DNA from: Bacillota bacterium
GTDB lineage: Bacteria > Bacillota > Clostridia > Oscillospirales > Ruminococcaceae
Assembly: GCA_023388515.1 (NCBI GenBank)
Contig: JAEWGD010000033.1
Coordinates: forward strand, 77,047 to 141,046
Direction: 5' to 3'
Length of the DNA: 64,000 bases
Every line of letters begins with the position of its first letter. Position 1 is the stretch's first letter. Position numbers and translations under genes: made by a program. Positions 25,428 to 32,206 of this stretch are shown piece by piece. The notes under the pieces were generated by a model. It did not search any database and had not been told where the DNA came from. It saw only the letters and a list, made by a program, of their open reading frames with translations.

Positions 25428-25456
25428 TTGACAAATCTAAATTGGTGGGGTATAAT
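25428..25456 (+). promoter_or_regulatory. tRNA-Pro promoter (perfect consensus)
   Basis: TTGACA 25428-25433, 17-nt spacer, TATAAT 25451-25456. The precursor would carry a 5' leader of about 90 nt, with a small hairpin (GTGTGCA...TGCACAC) before the tRNA. Confidence 0.85.
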
Positions 25457-25554
25457 AATAAAGCTGTTTGATGACGCAAACGCAGTAGAAGATATTTTGC
25501 TAATCTTTTATGTGTGCAGTTTTAAGGAAATTTGGTGCACACAACCGTCAACGA

Positions 25555-25631
25555 CGAGGCGTAGCTCAGTTTGGTAGAGTGCTTGGTTTGGGACCAAGAT
25601 GCCGCAGGTTCAAGTCCTGTCGCCTCGACCA
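25555..25631 (+). tRNA. tRNA-Pro (anticodon TGG)
   Basis: 77 nt including an encoded CCA (25629-25631). Acceptor arms CGAGGCG/CGCCTCG pair fully. The anticodon arm is CTTGG-TTTGGGA-CCAAG with TGG in the loop, and the T-loop reads GGTTCAAGTCC. Confidence 0.95.
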
Positions 25632-25698
25632 TGTTTTTTAATAAACTAATCAGTATTACTGGATAATACAATAAAGTTTATAAAAATACATAAAAAGC

Positions 25699-25727
25699 TT
25701 GACAAATTTATTTTGGCGTGTTATAAT
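25699..25727 (+). promoter_or_regulatory. tRNA-Thr promoter (perfect consensus)
   Basis: TTGACA 25699-25704, 17-nt spacer, TATAAT 25722-25727 with TGT extended -10, only 15 bp before the tRNA. Confidence 0.88.
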
Positions 25728-25742
25728 TGATAACGTTGTAGT

Positions 25743-25818
25743 GCTGGTGTAGCTCAGCCGGTAGAGCAGCTGATTTGTAATCAGCAGGTCGGGGGTTCAA
25801 ATCCGTCCACCAGCTCCA
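25743..25818 (+). tRNA. tRNA-Thr (anticodon TGT)
   Basis: 76 nt including an encoded CCA (25816-25818). Acceptor arms GCTGGTG/CACCAGC pair fully. The anticodon arm is GCTGA-TTTGTAA-TCAGC, and the T-loop region GGGTTCAAATCC is standard. Confidence 0.95.
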
Positions 25819-25819
25819 A

Positions 25820-25856
25820 ATTGTGAGGAGAGGTTTCCTCCCTCACGATTTTTTTT
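25820..25856 (+). terminator. Terminator between tRNA-Thr and tRNA-Tyr
   Basis: A 9-bp outer stem (25820-25828 with 25841-25849, one U-G pair), an inner AGG/CCT stem and an 8-nt T-run. It starts 2 nt after the CCA of tRNA-Thr and ends 15 nt before tRNA-Tyr. Confidence 0.8.
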
Positions 25857-25870
25857 CTAAGCTTATATTA

Positions 25871-25955
25871 GGGAGTGTTCCCGAGTGGCCAAAGGGGGCA
25901 GACTGTAAATCTGTTGCGTCTCGCTTCGATGGTTCAAATCCATCCACTCCCACCA
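25871..25955 (+). tRNA. tRNA-Tyr (anticodon GTA)
   Basis: 85 nt including an encoded CCA (25953-25955), with a long variable arm as expected for bacterial tRNA-Tyr. Acceptor arms GGGAGTG/CACTCCC pair fully. The anticodon loop CTGTAAA carries GTA. No promoter fits in the short gap to the upstream terminator. Confidence 0.95.
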
Positions 25956-25969
25956 TACGATGTTTAGAT

Positions 25970-26004
25970 GAACGTTCTCTACGACTGTGGAGAACGTTCT
26001 TTTT
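25970..26004 (+). terminator. Terminator after tRNA-Tyr
   Basis: A 10-bp perfect stem GAACGTTCTC/GAGAACGTTC followed by a T-run (26000-26004). Downstream, TTTTAATTGATGA occurs twice (about 26022-26052), followed by a second weaker GC hairpin before typA. Confidence 0.85.
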
Positions 26005-26104
26005 GGTTCTATGGGTTCTATTTTTAATTGATGATTTTATTTTAATTGATGAGAAGAGCCGTTCCTTTCGGGGCGGTTATTTTTGCGAATGCGAAGGGGT
26101 ATTT

Positions 26105-27919
26105 ATGATTAGAAACGATTTAAGAAATATTGCGATTATTGCTCACGTTGATCATGGAAAAACTACGTTGGTTGATGAAATGTTGAAGCAGGGCGGAGCG
26201 TTCAGGGAGAATCAGGTTGTCGCTGATAGGGTTATGGATAATAACGATATTGAGCGTGAGAGGGGTATTACAATCCTCGCTAAGAACACATCTGCTTGCT
26301 ATAAGGATATAAAAATTAATCTTATAGATACTCCTGGACATGCTGATTTCAGTGGTGAGGTTGAGCGTGTTTTGAACATGGTTGATGGCGTTTTATTGCT
26401 TGTTGACGCTGCTGAAGGTCCTATGCCACAGACGAGATTTGTTTTGTCTAAGGCACTTGAGATGGGGCAGAAAATCATTATTATTGTAAATAAAATAGAC
26501 CGTCCTGACGCAAGACTTGACGAAATTGGTAACGAGGTTTTGGAGCTTTTGCTTGACCTTGATGCAAATGAGGAACAGCTTGAAAGTCCGTTGCTTTTCT
26601 GTTCAGGAAGAAGTGGCACAGCATCTTTGAGCCAGTATGAAGATGGACAGGATTTAATTCCTCTTTTTGAAACAATAGTTAACTATATTGAGCCACCAAA
26701 GGGTGAAGATGAATTGCCGTTACAAATGCTTGTTTCTTCCATAGATTATAATGAATATGTTGGTAGAATTGGGATAGGCAGGATTGAGAGAGGGACTATA
26801 AAGGTTAACCAAAATGTTATGATTGGTGATTATCACAACACTAAGAAACCATATACTGCAAAGATTGCATCTCTTTTCCAGATAGAGGGACTTAACCGTG
26901 CTCCTGTACAAGAGGCTAAGGCTGGCGATATTGTGTGGATTAGTGGGATTGAAAAGGTATCTATTGGTGATACAATTTGCGAAAATACAAATTTTGAGGC
27001 AATGCCTTTTACTAAAATAAGTGAGCCAACTGTTGAAATGACTTTTTCTGTAAATGACAGTCCTTTTGCAGGCAGAGAGGGCAAATTTATTACTTCAAGA
27101 CAGCTTAGGGACAGGCTTTTTAAGGAGCTGTTAAAGGACGTTTCACTTCGTGTTTCTGACACAGATACAACGGACTCCTTTTTGGTTGCTGGCAGAGGTG
27201 AAATGCATCTTTCAATTCTTATTGAAAATATGCGTCGTGAGGGTTATGAATTGTCAGTTTCAACTCCAAGAGTTCTGTTTAAGGAGATAGATGGGCAGAA
27301 GTGTGAGCCTATTGAACAGCTTGTAGTCGATGTTCCTGAAGAAAGCGTTGGTGCTGTTATGGAGAAGATGGGAACAAGAAAAGCTGAATTACAGTCGATG
27401 AATCCACAGGGTTCTCGTATGCGACTTGAGTTTTTAGTTCCATCAAGGGGGCTTTTTGGATACAAGAGCGAATTCCTCACAGATACGAAGGGTGAGGGGA
27501 TAATGAGCAGTGTGTTCAGTGGATACCAGCCTTATAAGGGTGAAATTTCAAGAAGAAGCACAGGTTCGCTAATCTCGTTTGAAACAGGCACATCAATTGC
27601 GTATGGCTTGTATAATGCACAGGAGAGGGGAAGCTTGTTTATTGACGCTAGCACTCCTGTCTATGAGGGAATGGTTGTTGGAGCATCTCCTAAGGCTGAG
27701 GATTTAGTTGTAAATGTTTGTAAGAAGAAACAGCTAACTAATATGAGGGCAAGTGGAAGTGACGACGCATTGAGGTTAGTTCCTCCTAGAAGATTAAGTC
27801 TTGAGGACAGTTTGGAATTTTTGGCTGATGATGAGTTGCTAGAGATTACGCCGAAGTCGATTCGTATTAGAAAGAGGATACTTAACAATGCGGTGAGGGC
27901 GAAATCGAGGAAGAAGTAA
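26105..27919 (+). CDS. typA: Ribosome-associated GTPase TypA/BipA
   Basis: Translational GTPase that helps 50S assembly and stress growth. 604 residues from ATG 26105 (AAGGGG upstream), the usual length. Frame extension upstream to 25823 would run through tRNA-Tyr and is rejected. G1 is AHVDHGKT at 13-20; 'DTPGHADFSGEVERVL' and 'NKIDRPDAR' follow. Next come EF-Tu domain 2, EF-G-like domains III and V ('SVGAVMEKMGTRKAELQSM'), and the BipA-specific C-terminal domain ('VCKKKQLTNMRASGSDDALRLVPPRRLSLEDSLEFLADDELLEITPKSIRIRKRIL'). Confidence 0.97.
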   Translation: MIRNDLRNIAIIAHVDHGKTTLVDEMLKQGGAFRENQVVADRVMDNNDIERERGITILAKNTSACYKDIKINLIDTPGHADFSGEVERVLNMVDGVLLLVDAAEGPMPQTRFVLSKALEMGQKIIIIVNKIDRPDARLDEIGNEVLELLLDLDANEEQLESPLLFCSGRSGTASLSQYEDGQDLIPLFETIVNYIEPPKGEDELPLQMLVSSIDYNEYVGRIGIGRIERGTIKVNQNVMIGDYHNTKKPYTAKIASLFQIEGLNRAPVQEAKAGDIVWISGIEKVSIGDTICENTNFEAMPFTKISEPTVEMTFSVNDSPFAGREGKFITSRQLRDRLFKELLKDVSLRVSDTDTTDSFLVAGRGEMHLSILIENMRREGYELSVSTPRVLFKEIDGQKCEPIEQLVVDVPEESVGAVMEKMGTRKAELQSMNPQGSRMRLEFLVPSRGLFGYKSEFLTDTKGEGIMSSVFSGYQPYKGEISRRSTGSLISFETGTSIAYGLYNAQERGSLFIDASTPVYEGMVVGASPKAEDLVVNVCKKKQLTNMRASGSDDALRLVPPRRLSLEDSLEFLADDELLEITPKSIRIRKRILNNAVRAKSRKK

Positions 27920-27934
27920 TACTTATTTGAATAG

Positions 27935-27964
27935 AAGGCATCCTACGGAAGTGGGGTGCCTTTT
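27935..27964 (+). terminator. typA terminator
   Basis: An 8-9 bp stem (AAGGCATCC paired with GGGTGCCTT, one U-G pair) followed by TTTT. Confidence 0.75.
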
Positions 27965-28089
27965 GTGGTTTTTGTTTACTTTGTTGTCATTGAATGGACT
28001 TTTGCTTGTTTATTTTAGTGAAATGTTGTTCTTGTTCGCCTTGATGTCATTGAATCTACTTTCCGTATTGTTAAATCTAGTTGTGGGTG

Positions 28090-28118
28090 TTCATTTCTTT
28101 GTGCGTACAAAGAAACGA
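28090..28118. repeat. Long hairpin, candidate dispersed repeat element
   Basis: GTTCATTTCTTTGT (28090-28102 region) pairs with ACAAAGAAACGAAC across a GCGT loop with a single A-C mismatch. The neighbouring bases translate to 'FFVRTKKRTKEKRSSTP', a string I remember as occurring in spurious ORFs of several bacteria, which would fit a dispersed element. Confidence 0.5.
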
Positions 28119-28320
28119 ACCAAAGAAAAACGCAGCTCAACGCCGCTGAGGCTTGGCACGCTCAACTAAAAACCAAAACAAAGACCGTTTTGGCTTTTAG
28201 GTCGCTACTTTGATTAGCTGCTTTCCCGTCGCATTTACTATGCTTACGAGGCGATTTCCATGTGCGACGAAAAAGCGATTTAGGATTGTTATGATGTAAT
28301 TATATCGCTAAATTTAATTC

Positions 28321-28397
28321 AAGGGCAAAGGGCAAAGGACAAAGGACAAAGGGCAAAGGGCAAAGGGCAAAGGGCAAAGTGCAAAGGACAAAGGGCA
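28321..28397. repeat. Heptanucleotide tandem array, 11 units
   Basis: Eleven contiguous 7-bp units with consensus AAGGGCA. Seven are exact AAGGGCA, three are AAGGACA and one is AAGTGCA. There are no spacers, so it is a minisatellite and not a CRISPR. Confidence 0.97.
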
Positions 28398-28514
28398 ATA
28401 CCTTTAGCATAAAAATTAAAATCAACGTTAGATTTAAAGTATTGGTAAATGTATAGCAAGCCAATGAGTTCACAAATCAAAATAAATCCATTTATATAGA
28501 AAGGAATTAAAACC

Positions 28515-29744
28515 TTGAGGGATTATCCAATTTTTACACCTGAAATGAAAAAAACACATACAATCCTTGTCCCCGATATGCTCCCAATACACTTCAAACT
28601 CATTATAAGTGTGTTCAGGCAAAGGGGCTATAAATTCGAGCTGTTGCAAACCTCCAGCCGTGAGGTCGTTGACGAGGGACTGAAAAATGTCCACAACGAT
28701 ACCTGTTACCCAGCTTTGCTTGTAATAGGGCAGTTTCTGGAAGCCCTTAAAAGTGGTAGGTATAACCCAGATACAACAGCACTAATGATAACTCAAACTG
28801 GAGGTGGTTGCAGAGCCTCAAACTATATCCACCTTTTGCGAAAAGCATTGAAAAATCAGTTTCCACAAGTTCCTGCTATCTCACTTAATTTCAGTGGACT
28901 TGAAAAAGAGGGTAGCTTTGAAATAACTGCACCAATGTTTGTTCAGTTGCTAAAAGCAGTTCTTTACGGAGATTTGTTAATGCTCCTCTATAACCAATGC
29001 AAACCCTATGAACTGGTGAAAAATAAAACAGATGAAGTACTTGATAAATGGCAAAAAAGATTGGGTAAGCATTTTGAGGAGAAAACTTCACTTTCATTAT
29101 CAAAAACATATAAAGCTATTCTTGACGATTTCGCTAAAATTGAAAGAAGTAGCAAGAAGAAAATCAAGGTCGGTATTGTCGGCGAAATTTATGTTAAATA
29201 TTCACCACTTGCTAACAATCACCTTGAGGAATTTCTGATTTCAGAGGGTTGCGAGCCAGTAGTTCCATCATTGCTTGAATTTGTGATATATTGTGCAATT
29301 ACAAATGTAGTTAATGGCAAGCTTTATGGATATATAAATAAGAAGAGTATTTTAAATAAAATCGGGTATGATTTGATATATTCAGCACAAAAAAAGATGA
29401 TAAAGATTATTAAGGCACATGGTGTTTTCGAGCCTATGCATGATTTTGAAGAGCTGAGAAGTGCGGCGGATAAGTATATACATCAAGGCGTAAGCATGGG
29501 GGAAGGTTGGCTCATTACAGCAGAAATGGCTGTACTTGCTGAAACGGGAACACAAAATATTATCTGTGCACAGCCTTTTGGTTGCCTGCCTAATCATATT
29601 GTTGCAAAAGGAATGTCGAGGGTTATAAAGAACGCTTATCCTGATGCGAATATTGTTGCGATTGATTATGACCCAGGTGCTACAAAGGTTAATCAGGAGA
29701 ACCGAATAAAGCTTATGCTTGCGAATGCAAGAGCAATGGAATAG
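28515..29744 (+). CDS. Stand-alone 2-hydroxyacyl-CoA dehydratase (HgdB-like) module
   Basis: 409 residues from TTG 28515 (AAAGGA 9-14 nt upstream). Conserved Cys motifs are present: 'VHNDTCYPALLVIGQ', 'TQTGGGCRASNY' and 'CAQPFGCLPNH', with the ending 'DPGATKVNQENRIKLMLA'. In many clostridia this sequence is the C-terminal part of a protein near 1,400 residues that begins with BadF/BadG-type activase domains and DUF2229. Here only the last module exists. No activase sequence is visible upstream, where the region is repetitive. It may be a freestanding variant or a truncated gene with a non-ATG start. The reaction is unknown; an iron-sulfur protein is likely. Confidence 0.75.
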   Translation: MRDYPIFTPEMKKTHTILVPDMLPIHFKLIISVFRQRGYKFELLQTSSREVVDEGLKNVHNDTCYPALLVIGQFLEALKSGRYNPDTTALMITQTGGGCRASNYIHLLRKALKNQFPQVPAISLNFSGLEKEGSFEITAPMFVQLLKAVLYGDLLMLLYNQCKPYELVKNKTDEVLDKWQKRLGKHFEEKTSLSLSKTYKAILDDFAKIERSSKKKIKVGIVGEIYVKYSPLANNHLEEFLISEGCEPVVPSLLEFVIYCAITNVVNGKLYGYINKKSILNKIGYDLIYSAQKKMIKIIKAHGVFEPMHDFEELRSAADKYIHQGVSMGEGWLITAEMAVLAETGTQNIICAQPFGCLPNHIVAKGMSRVIKNAYPDANIVAIDYDPGATKVNQENRIKLMLANARAME

Positions 29745-29802
29745 CCGTGTAAGCTTTATGGTTAAGGTTTGAAATATCTTTTCAATTTTTTTGTTTAAAC
29801 AC

Positions 29803-29831
29803 TTGATTTTTATTATTAATTGTGATATAAT
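29803..29831 (+). promoter_or_regulatory. Promoter of the rimP-nusA-infB operon
   Basis: TTGATT 29803-29808, 17-nt spacer, TATAAT 29826-29831 with TGA extended -10. Confidence 0.75.
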
Positions 29832-29856
29832 TTGCAATAGTAAGATAGTTTAAGCT

Positions 29857-29886
29857 GAAAGACTGGAATTTTCCGGTCTTTCTTTT
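29857..29886 (+). terminator. Leader terminator/attenuator before rimP
   Basis: An 11-bp stem (29857-29867 with 29872-29882, one U-G pair), 4-nt loop and a following TTTT. It starts about 20 nt after the predicted transcription start and 59 nt before rimP, so it may attenuate the operon. Alternatively it terminates the upstream dehydratase gene. Confidence 0.7.
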
Positions 29887-29944
29887 ATATATATAGAAAT
29901 TAAATTGGGTTCTGAAAATGCAATATCGTGAATGGAGCGGATGT

Positions 29945-30418
29945 ATGAAATTAAAAAGGTTTGGGAATACTGAGCAGTTGGTTTATGAAATCGCAAAGCC
30001 TATTGCTGAGGAAATCGGGGTGCAGATTTGGGATGTGTGCTTTGAAAAAGAGGGGGCTATGTGGTATTTGCGTGTATTTATCGAGAAAGAGGACGGTATT
30101 TCGATTGATGACTGTGAAGCCATGACTAGACCACTTGACAAACTACTTGACGAGAAAGACCCTATTACTCAAAGCTATATGCTTGAAGTTGGTTCTGCTG
30201 GCTTGGGGCGTAAGTTATTAAAAGAAGAACATTTTGAAGCTTTTATCGGCAGTGAGGTGCAGGTAAGGCTTATTCGTGATGTTGATGACGAAAAGGAATT
30301 GGTTTGTGAGCTTAAAGCGTTTAGTAAGAATACAATTACTGTTTTAACGGAAGAAAAAGAAGTTGAGATACAGTTTGAGGACATCGCTTTTGTGAGGCTT
30401 TTTGAAGATTACGAGTAG
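29945..30418 (+). CDS. rimP: Ribosome maturation factor RimP
   Basis: Assists 30S subunit assembly. 157 residues from ATG 29945, chosen because GGAG (29934-29937) lies 7 nt upstream; an ATG at 29918 in the same frame lacks a site. The two-domain RimP pattern is present: 'LVYEIAKPIAEEIGVQIWDVCFEKEGAMWYLRVFIEKEDGISIDDCEAMTRPL', 'YMLEVGSAGLGRKL', then an Sm-like C-terminal domain. First gene of the nusA-infB operon. Confidence 0.94.
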   Translation: MKLKRFGNTEQLVYEIAKPIAEEIGVQIWDVCFEKEGAMWYLRVFIEKEDGISIDDCEAMTRPLDKLLDEKDPITQSYMLEVGSAGLGRKLLKEEHFEAFIGSEVQVRLIRDVDDEKELVCELKAFSKNTITVLTEEKEVEIQFEDIAFVRLFEDYE

Positions 30419-30465
30419 TATTATTATCTGGTGTAGAACACAGAATATTGGAGGAATTAACGGAG

Positions 30466-31551
30466 ATGAATAAGGGTTTTTTTGATGCACTTGAGATGTT
30501 GGGTAAGGAGAATGGGGTGACTGTTGATGTTTTGGTTGAAAAGGTTAAATCGGCATTAACAAAAGCTGTAAAGAAAGCATATCCTTATTGTGAAAGATTT
30601 AATATTGATATTAATCCTAAAACAAAAACATTTGAGATAAGCATAATAAAGGAAATTGTCGATGATATGCCGATTGACGAAAGCGAAATAAATATAGACG
30701 AGGCAAAAACTATTGACCCATATGCTGTTGTTGGAGGATTTCTTGAAGTAAAGCTTGATACAGCACAGTTTGGGCGTACTGCTGCACAATCAGCAAAGCA
30801 GTCGATTAAGGGTGATTTGAGAGAGATAAGCAGGGAGAATTTGCTTACTCAATTTCAGAGTAAAGAGAATGAATGTATATCAGCGACGGTTGCACAGGTT
30901 GAGCCTAATAGGGGGACTGTTACTGTTCTTTATGATAAAACAGAGCTTTACTTGTCCCGTAATGAGCAGATTCCTGGTGAGGTTTTGAAAGAAGGGCAGA
31001 TTGTAAAGATTTTTGTTACTGGGATTGTAAATAAGCAGAAGAAGCCTATTGTAAAGATTTCGAGAACGCATAAGGATTTAGTTAAACGCTTGTTTGAAAT
31101 GGAAATTCCTGAAATATATGATGGAACTGTTGAGATTAAGGCTATTTCAAGGGAGGCTGGCTCAAGAACAAAGATTGCAGTTTGGTCGAATAATGAAAAT
31201 GTAGATGCTGTTGGTGCATGTATTGGCCCTAAGCGTTCGAGAATATCTGCTATTGTTGATGAACTTGGTGGAGAAAAGATTGATATTATCAATTACAGTG
31301 AAGATTCTGCAATATTTATTGCGAAGGCACTTGCTCCTGCTGAGGTTATTAGCGTTGAGGTTACAGATGAAGAGTTGAGGTCTTGTACGGTTATTGTTCC
31401 TAACAATCAACTTTCGTTGGCTATTGGAAATAAGGGACAGAATGCAAAGCTTGCAGCAAAGCTTACTGGATATAAGATTGATATTAAGCCTGAGATTGAA
31501 GTTGTTGATAAATTTGCTATTTCTGAACAGGAAACGGCTGAGGAAATATAA
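30466..31551 (+). CDS. nusA: Transcription elongation/termination factor NusA
   Basis: Binds RNA polymerase and nascent RNA and affects pausing, termination and antitermination. 361 residues from ATG 30466, with GGAGG at 30450-30454. Domains in order: the NusA_N polymerase-binding domain (1-125), S1 (about 130-200; 'ISATVAQVEPNRGTVTVLYD'), KH1 ('GACIGPKRSRISAIVDELGGEKIDIINY') and KH2 ('LSLAIGNKGQNAKLAAKLTGYKIDIK'). There are no C-terminal acidic repeats, as in Bacillus. Confidence 0.96.
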   Translation: MNKGFFDALEMLGKENGVTVDVLVEKVKSALTKAVKKAYPYCERFNIDINPKTKTFEISIIKEIVDDMPIDESEINIDEAKTIDPYAVVGGFLEVKLDTAQFGRTAAQSAKQSIKGDLREISRENLLTQFQSKENECISATVAQVEPNRGTVTVLYDKTELYLSRNEQIPGEVLKEGQIVKIFVTGIVNKQKKPIVKISRTHKDLVKRLFEMEIPEIYDGTVEIKAISREAGSRTKIAVWSNNENVDAVGACIGPKRSRISAIVDELGGEKIDIINYSEDSAIFIAKALAPAEVISVEVTDEELRSCTVIVPNNQLSLAIGNKGQNAKLAAKLTGYKIDIKPEIEVVDKFAISEQETAEEI

Positions 31552-31569
31552 GTACAACGGGAGGTTGCT

Positions 31570-31833
31570 ATGCGAGAGAAAAAGATACCTATGCGTATGT
31601 GCTGTGGCTGTAATGAGATGAAGTCAAAACGTGAGATGATAAGGGTTGTAAAGTCACCTGAGGGAGAAATTTCACTTGATTTCTTAGGGAAAAAGGCAGG
31701 TAGGGGTGCTTATATCTGCAAAAACATAGAGTGCCTTAATAAAGCACGAAAGACTAGACGTTTTGAAAGATCATTTTCTTGTATGATAAGCAATGAAGTT
31801 TATGAGGAGATGGAAAATGAATTGTCAAAGTAA
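31570..31833 (+). CDS. ylxR: YlxR/RnpM RNA-binding protein
   Basis: 87 residues with the DUF448 pattern: 'RMCCGCNEMKSKREMIRVV' and 'GKKAGRGAYICKNIECLNKARKTRRFERSF'. The Bacillus homologue binds RNA and modulates RNase P. It lies in the standard nusA-ylxR-ylxQ-infB order, 18 nt after nusA and overlapping ylxQ by 17 nt. The start ATG 31570 has a GGGAGG site. Confidence 0.93.
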   Translation: MREKKIPMRMCCGCNEMKSKREMIRVVKSPEGEISLDFLGKKAGRGAYICKNIECLNKARKTRRFERSFSCMISNEVYEEMENELSK

Positions 31834-32140
31834 GATAATAAATCTTCTGACTGTTTGTAGAAAAGCAGGAAAGCTGATTTTAGGGTTTGATGTTGTGAAA
31901 GAGGCAGTAGTTGGCGGAAAGGCTGATTGTGTGCTTGTTACTAGAGATATTTCACCGAAAACCCTAAAGGAAGCGGAGTTTTATTGCTCTAAAAAGAACA
32001 TACAAATTATTAAACTTAGCTGTGATATGGATACATTTGTTAGTATATTCAAAAGGAAAATAGCGATTATGGCTGTTAATGATAAAGGATTTACAAAACG
32101 TATCATTGAGTTAAGTATTAAGGATACAGAAAATCCGTAA
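31817..32140 (+). CDS. ylxQ: YlxQ, L7Ae-family RNA-binding protein
   Basis: 107 residues from ATG 31817. The GAGGAGATGG at 31804-31813, inside ylxR, serves as ribosome site, which argues against a start at 31793. 'IINLLTVCRKAGKLILGFDVVKEAVVGGKADCVLVTRDISPKTLKEAEFYC' is the L7Ae/eL30 fold that binds kink-turn RNA. Its exact role in bacteria is unclear; the position before infB is conserved. Confidence 0.93.
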   Translation: MNCQSKIINLLTVCRKAGKLILGFDVVKEAVVGGKADCVLVTRDISPKTLKEAEFYCSKKNIQIIKLSCDMDTFVSIFKRKIAIMAVNDKGFTKRIIELSIKDTENP

Positions 32141-32206
32141 CCTAAATTACAGTAAGTTTGGCTTACGTTTATATATAGAATTAAATAGATATCGGAGGTT
32201 TAGCTT

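Larger units (their letters stand above)
27965..28514. other. Gene-free region with structured and repetitive DNA
   Basis: The 550 bp between the typA terminator and the next gene has no credible gene. It holds a near-perfect long hairpin (28090-28118), a second inverted repeat CGTCGCA/TGCGACG (28227-28233 with 28263-28269), a third AGCGAT/ATCGCT pair (about 28275-28310) and a heptanucleotide array (28321-28397). A frame at 27927-28169 exists but starts inside the terminator and its end covers the hairpin. Confidence 0.6.

Noticed and set aside
25823..26104. Upstream extension of the typA frame
   Set aside because: The extension reads through the whole tRNA-Tyr gene and two hairpins. The start at 26105 matches the normal TypA N-terminus.
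27927..28169. 80-residue open frame after typA
   Set aside because: It starts at a TTG inside the sequence just before the typA terminator, runs through that hairpin and ends over a long inverted repeat, with no ribosome site. It looks like non-coding repeat DNA.
28321..28397. Possible CRISPR array
   Set aside because: Units are 7 bp and contiguous without spacers, and there are no cas genes in the window.
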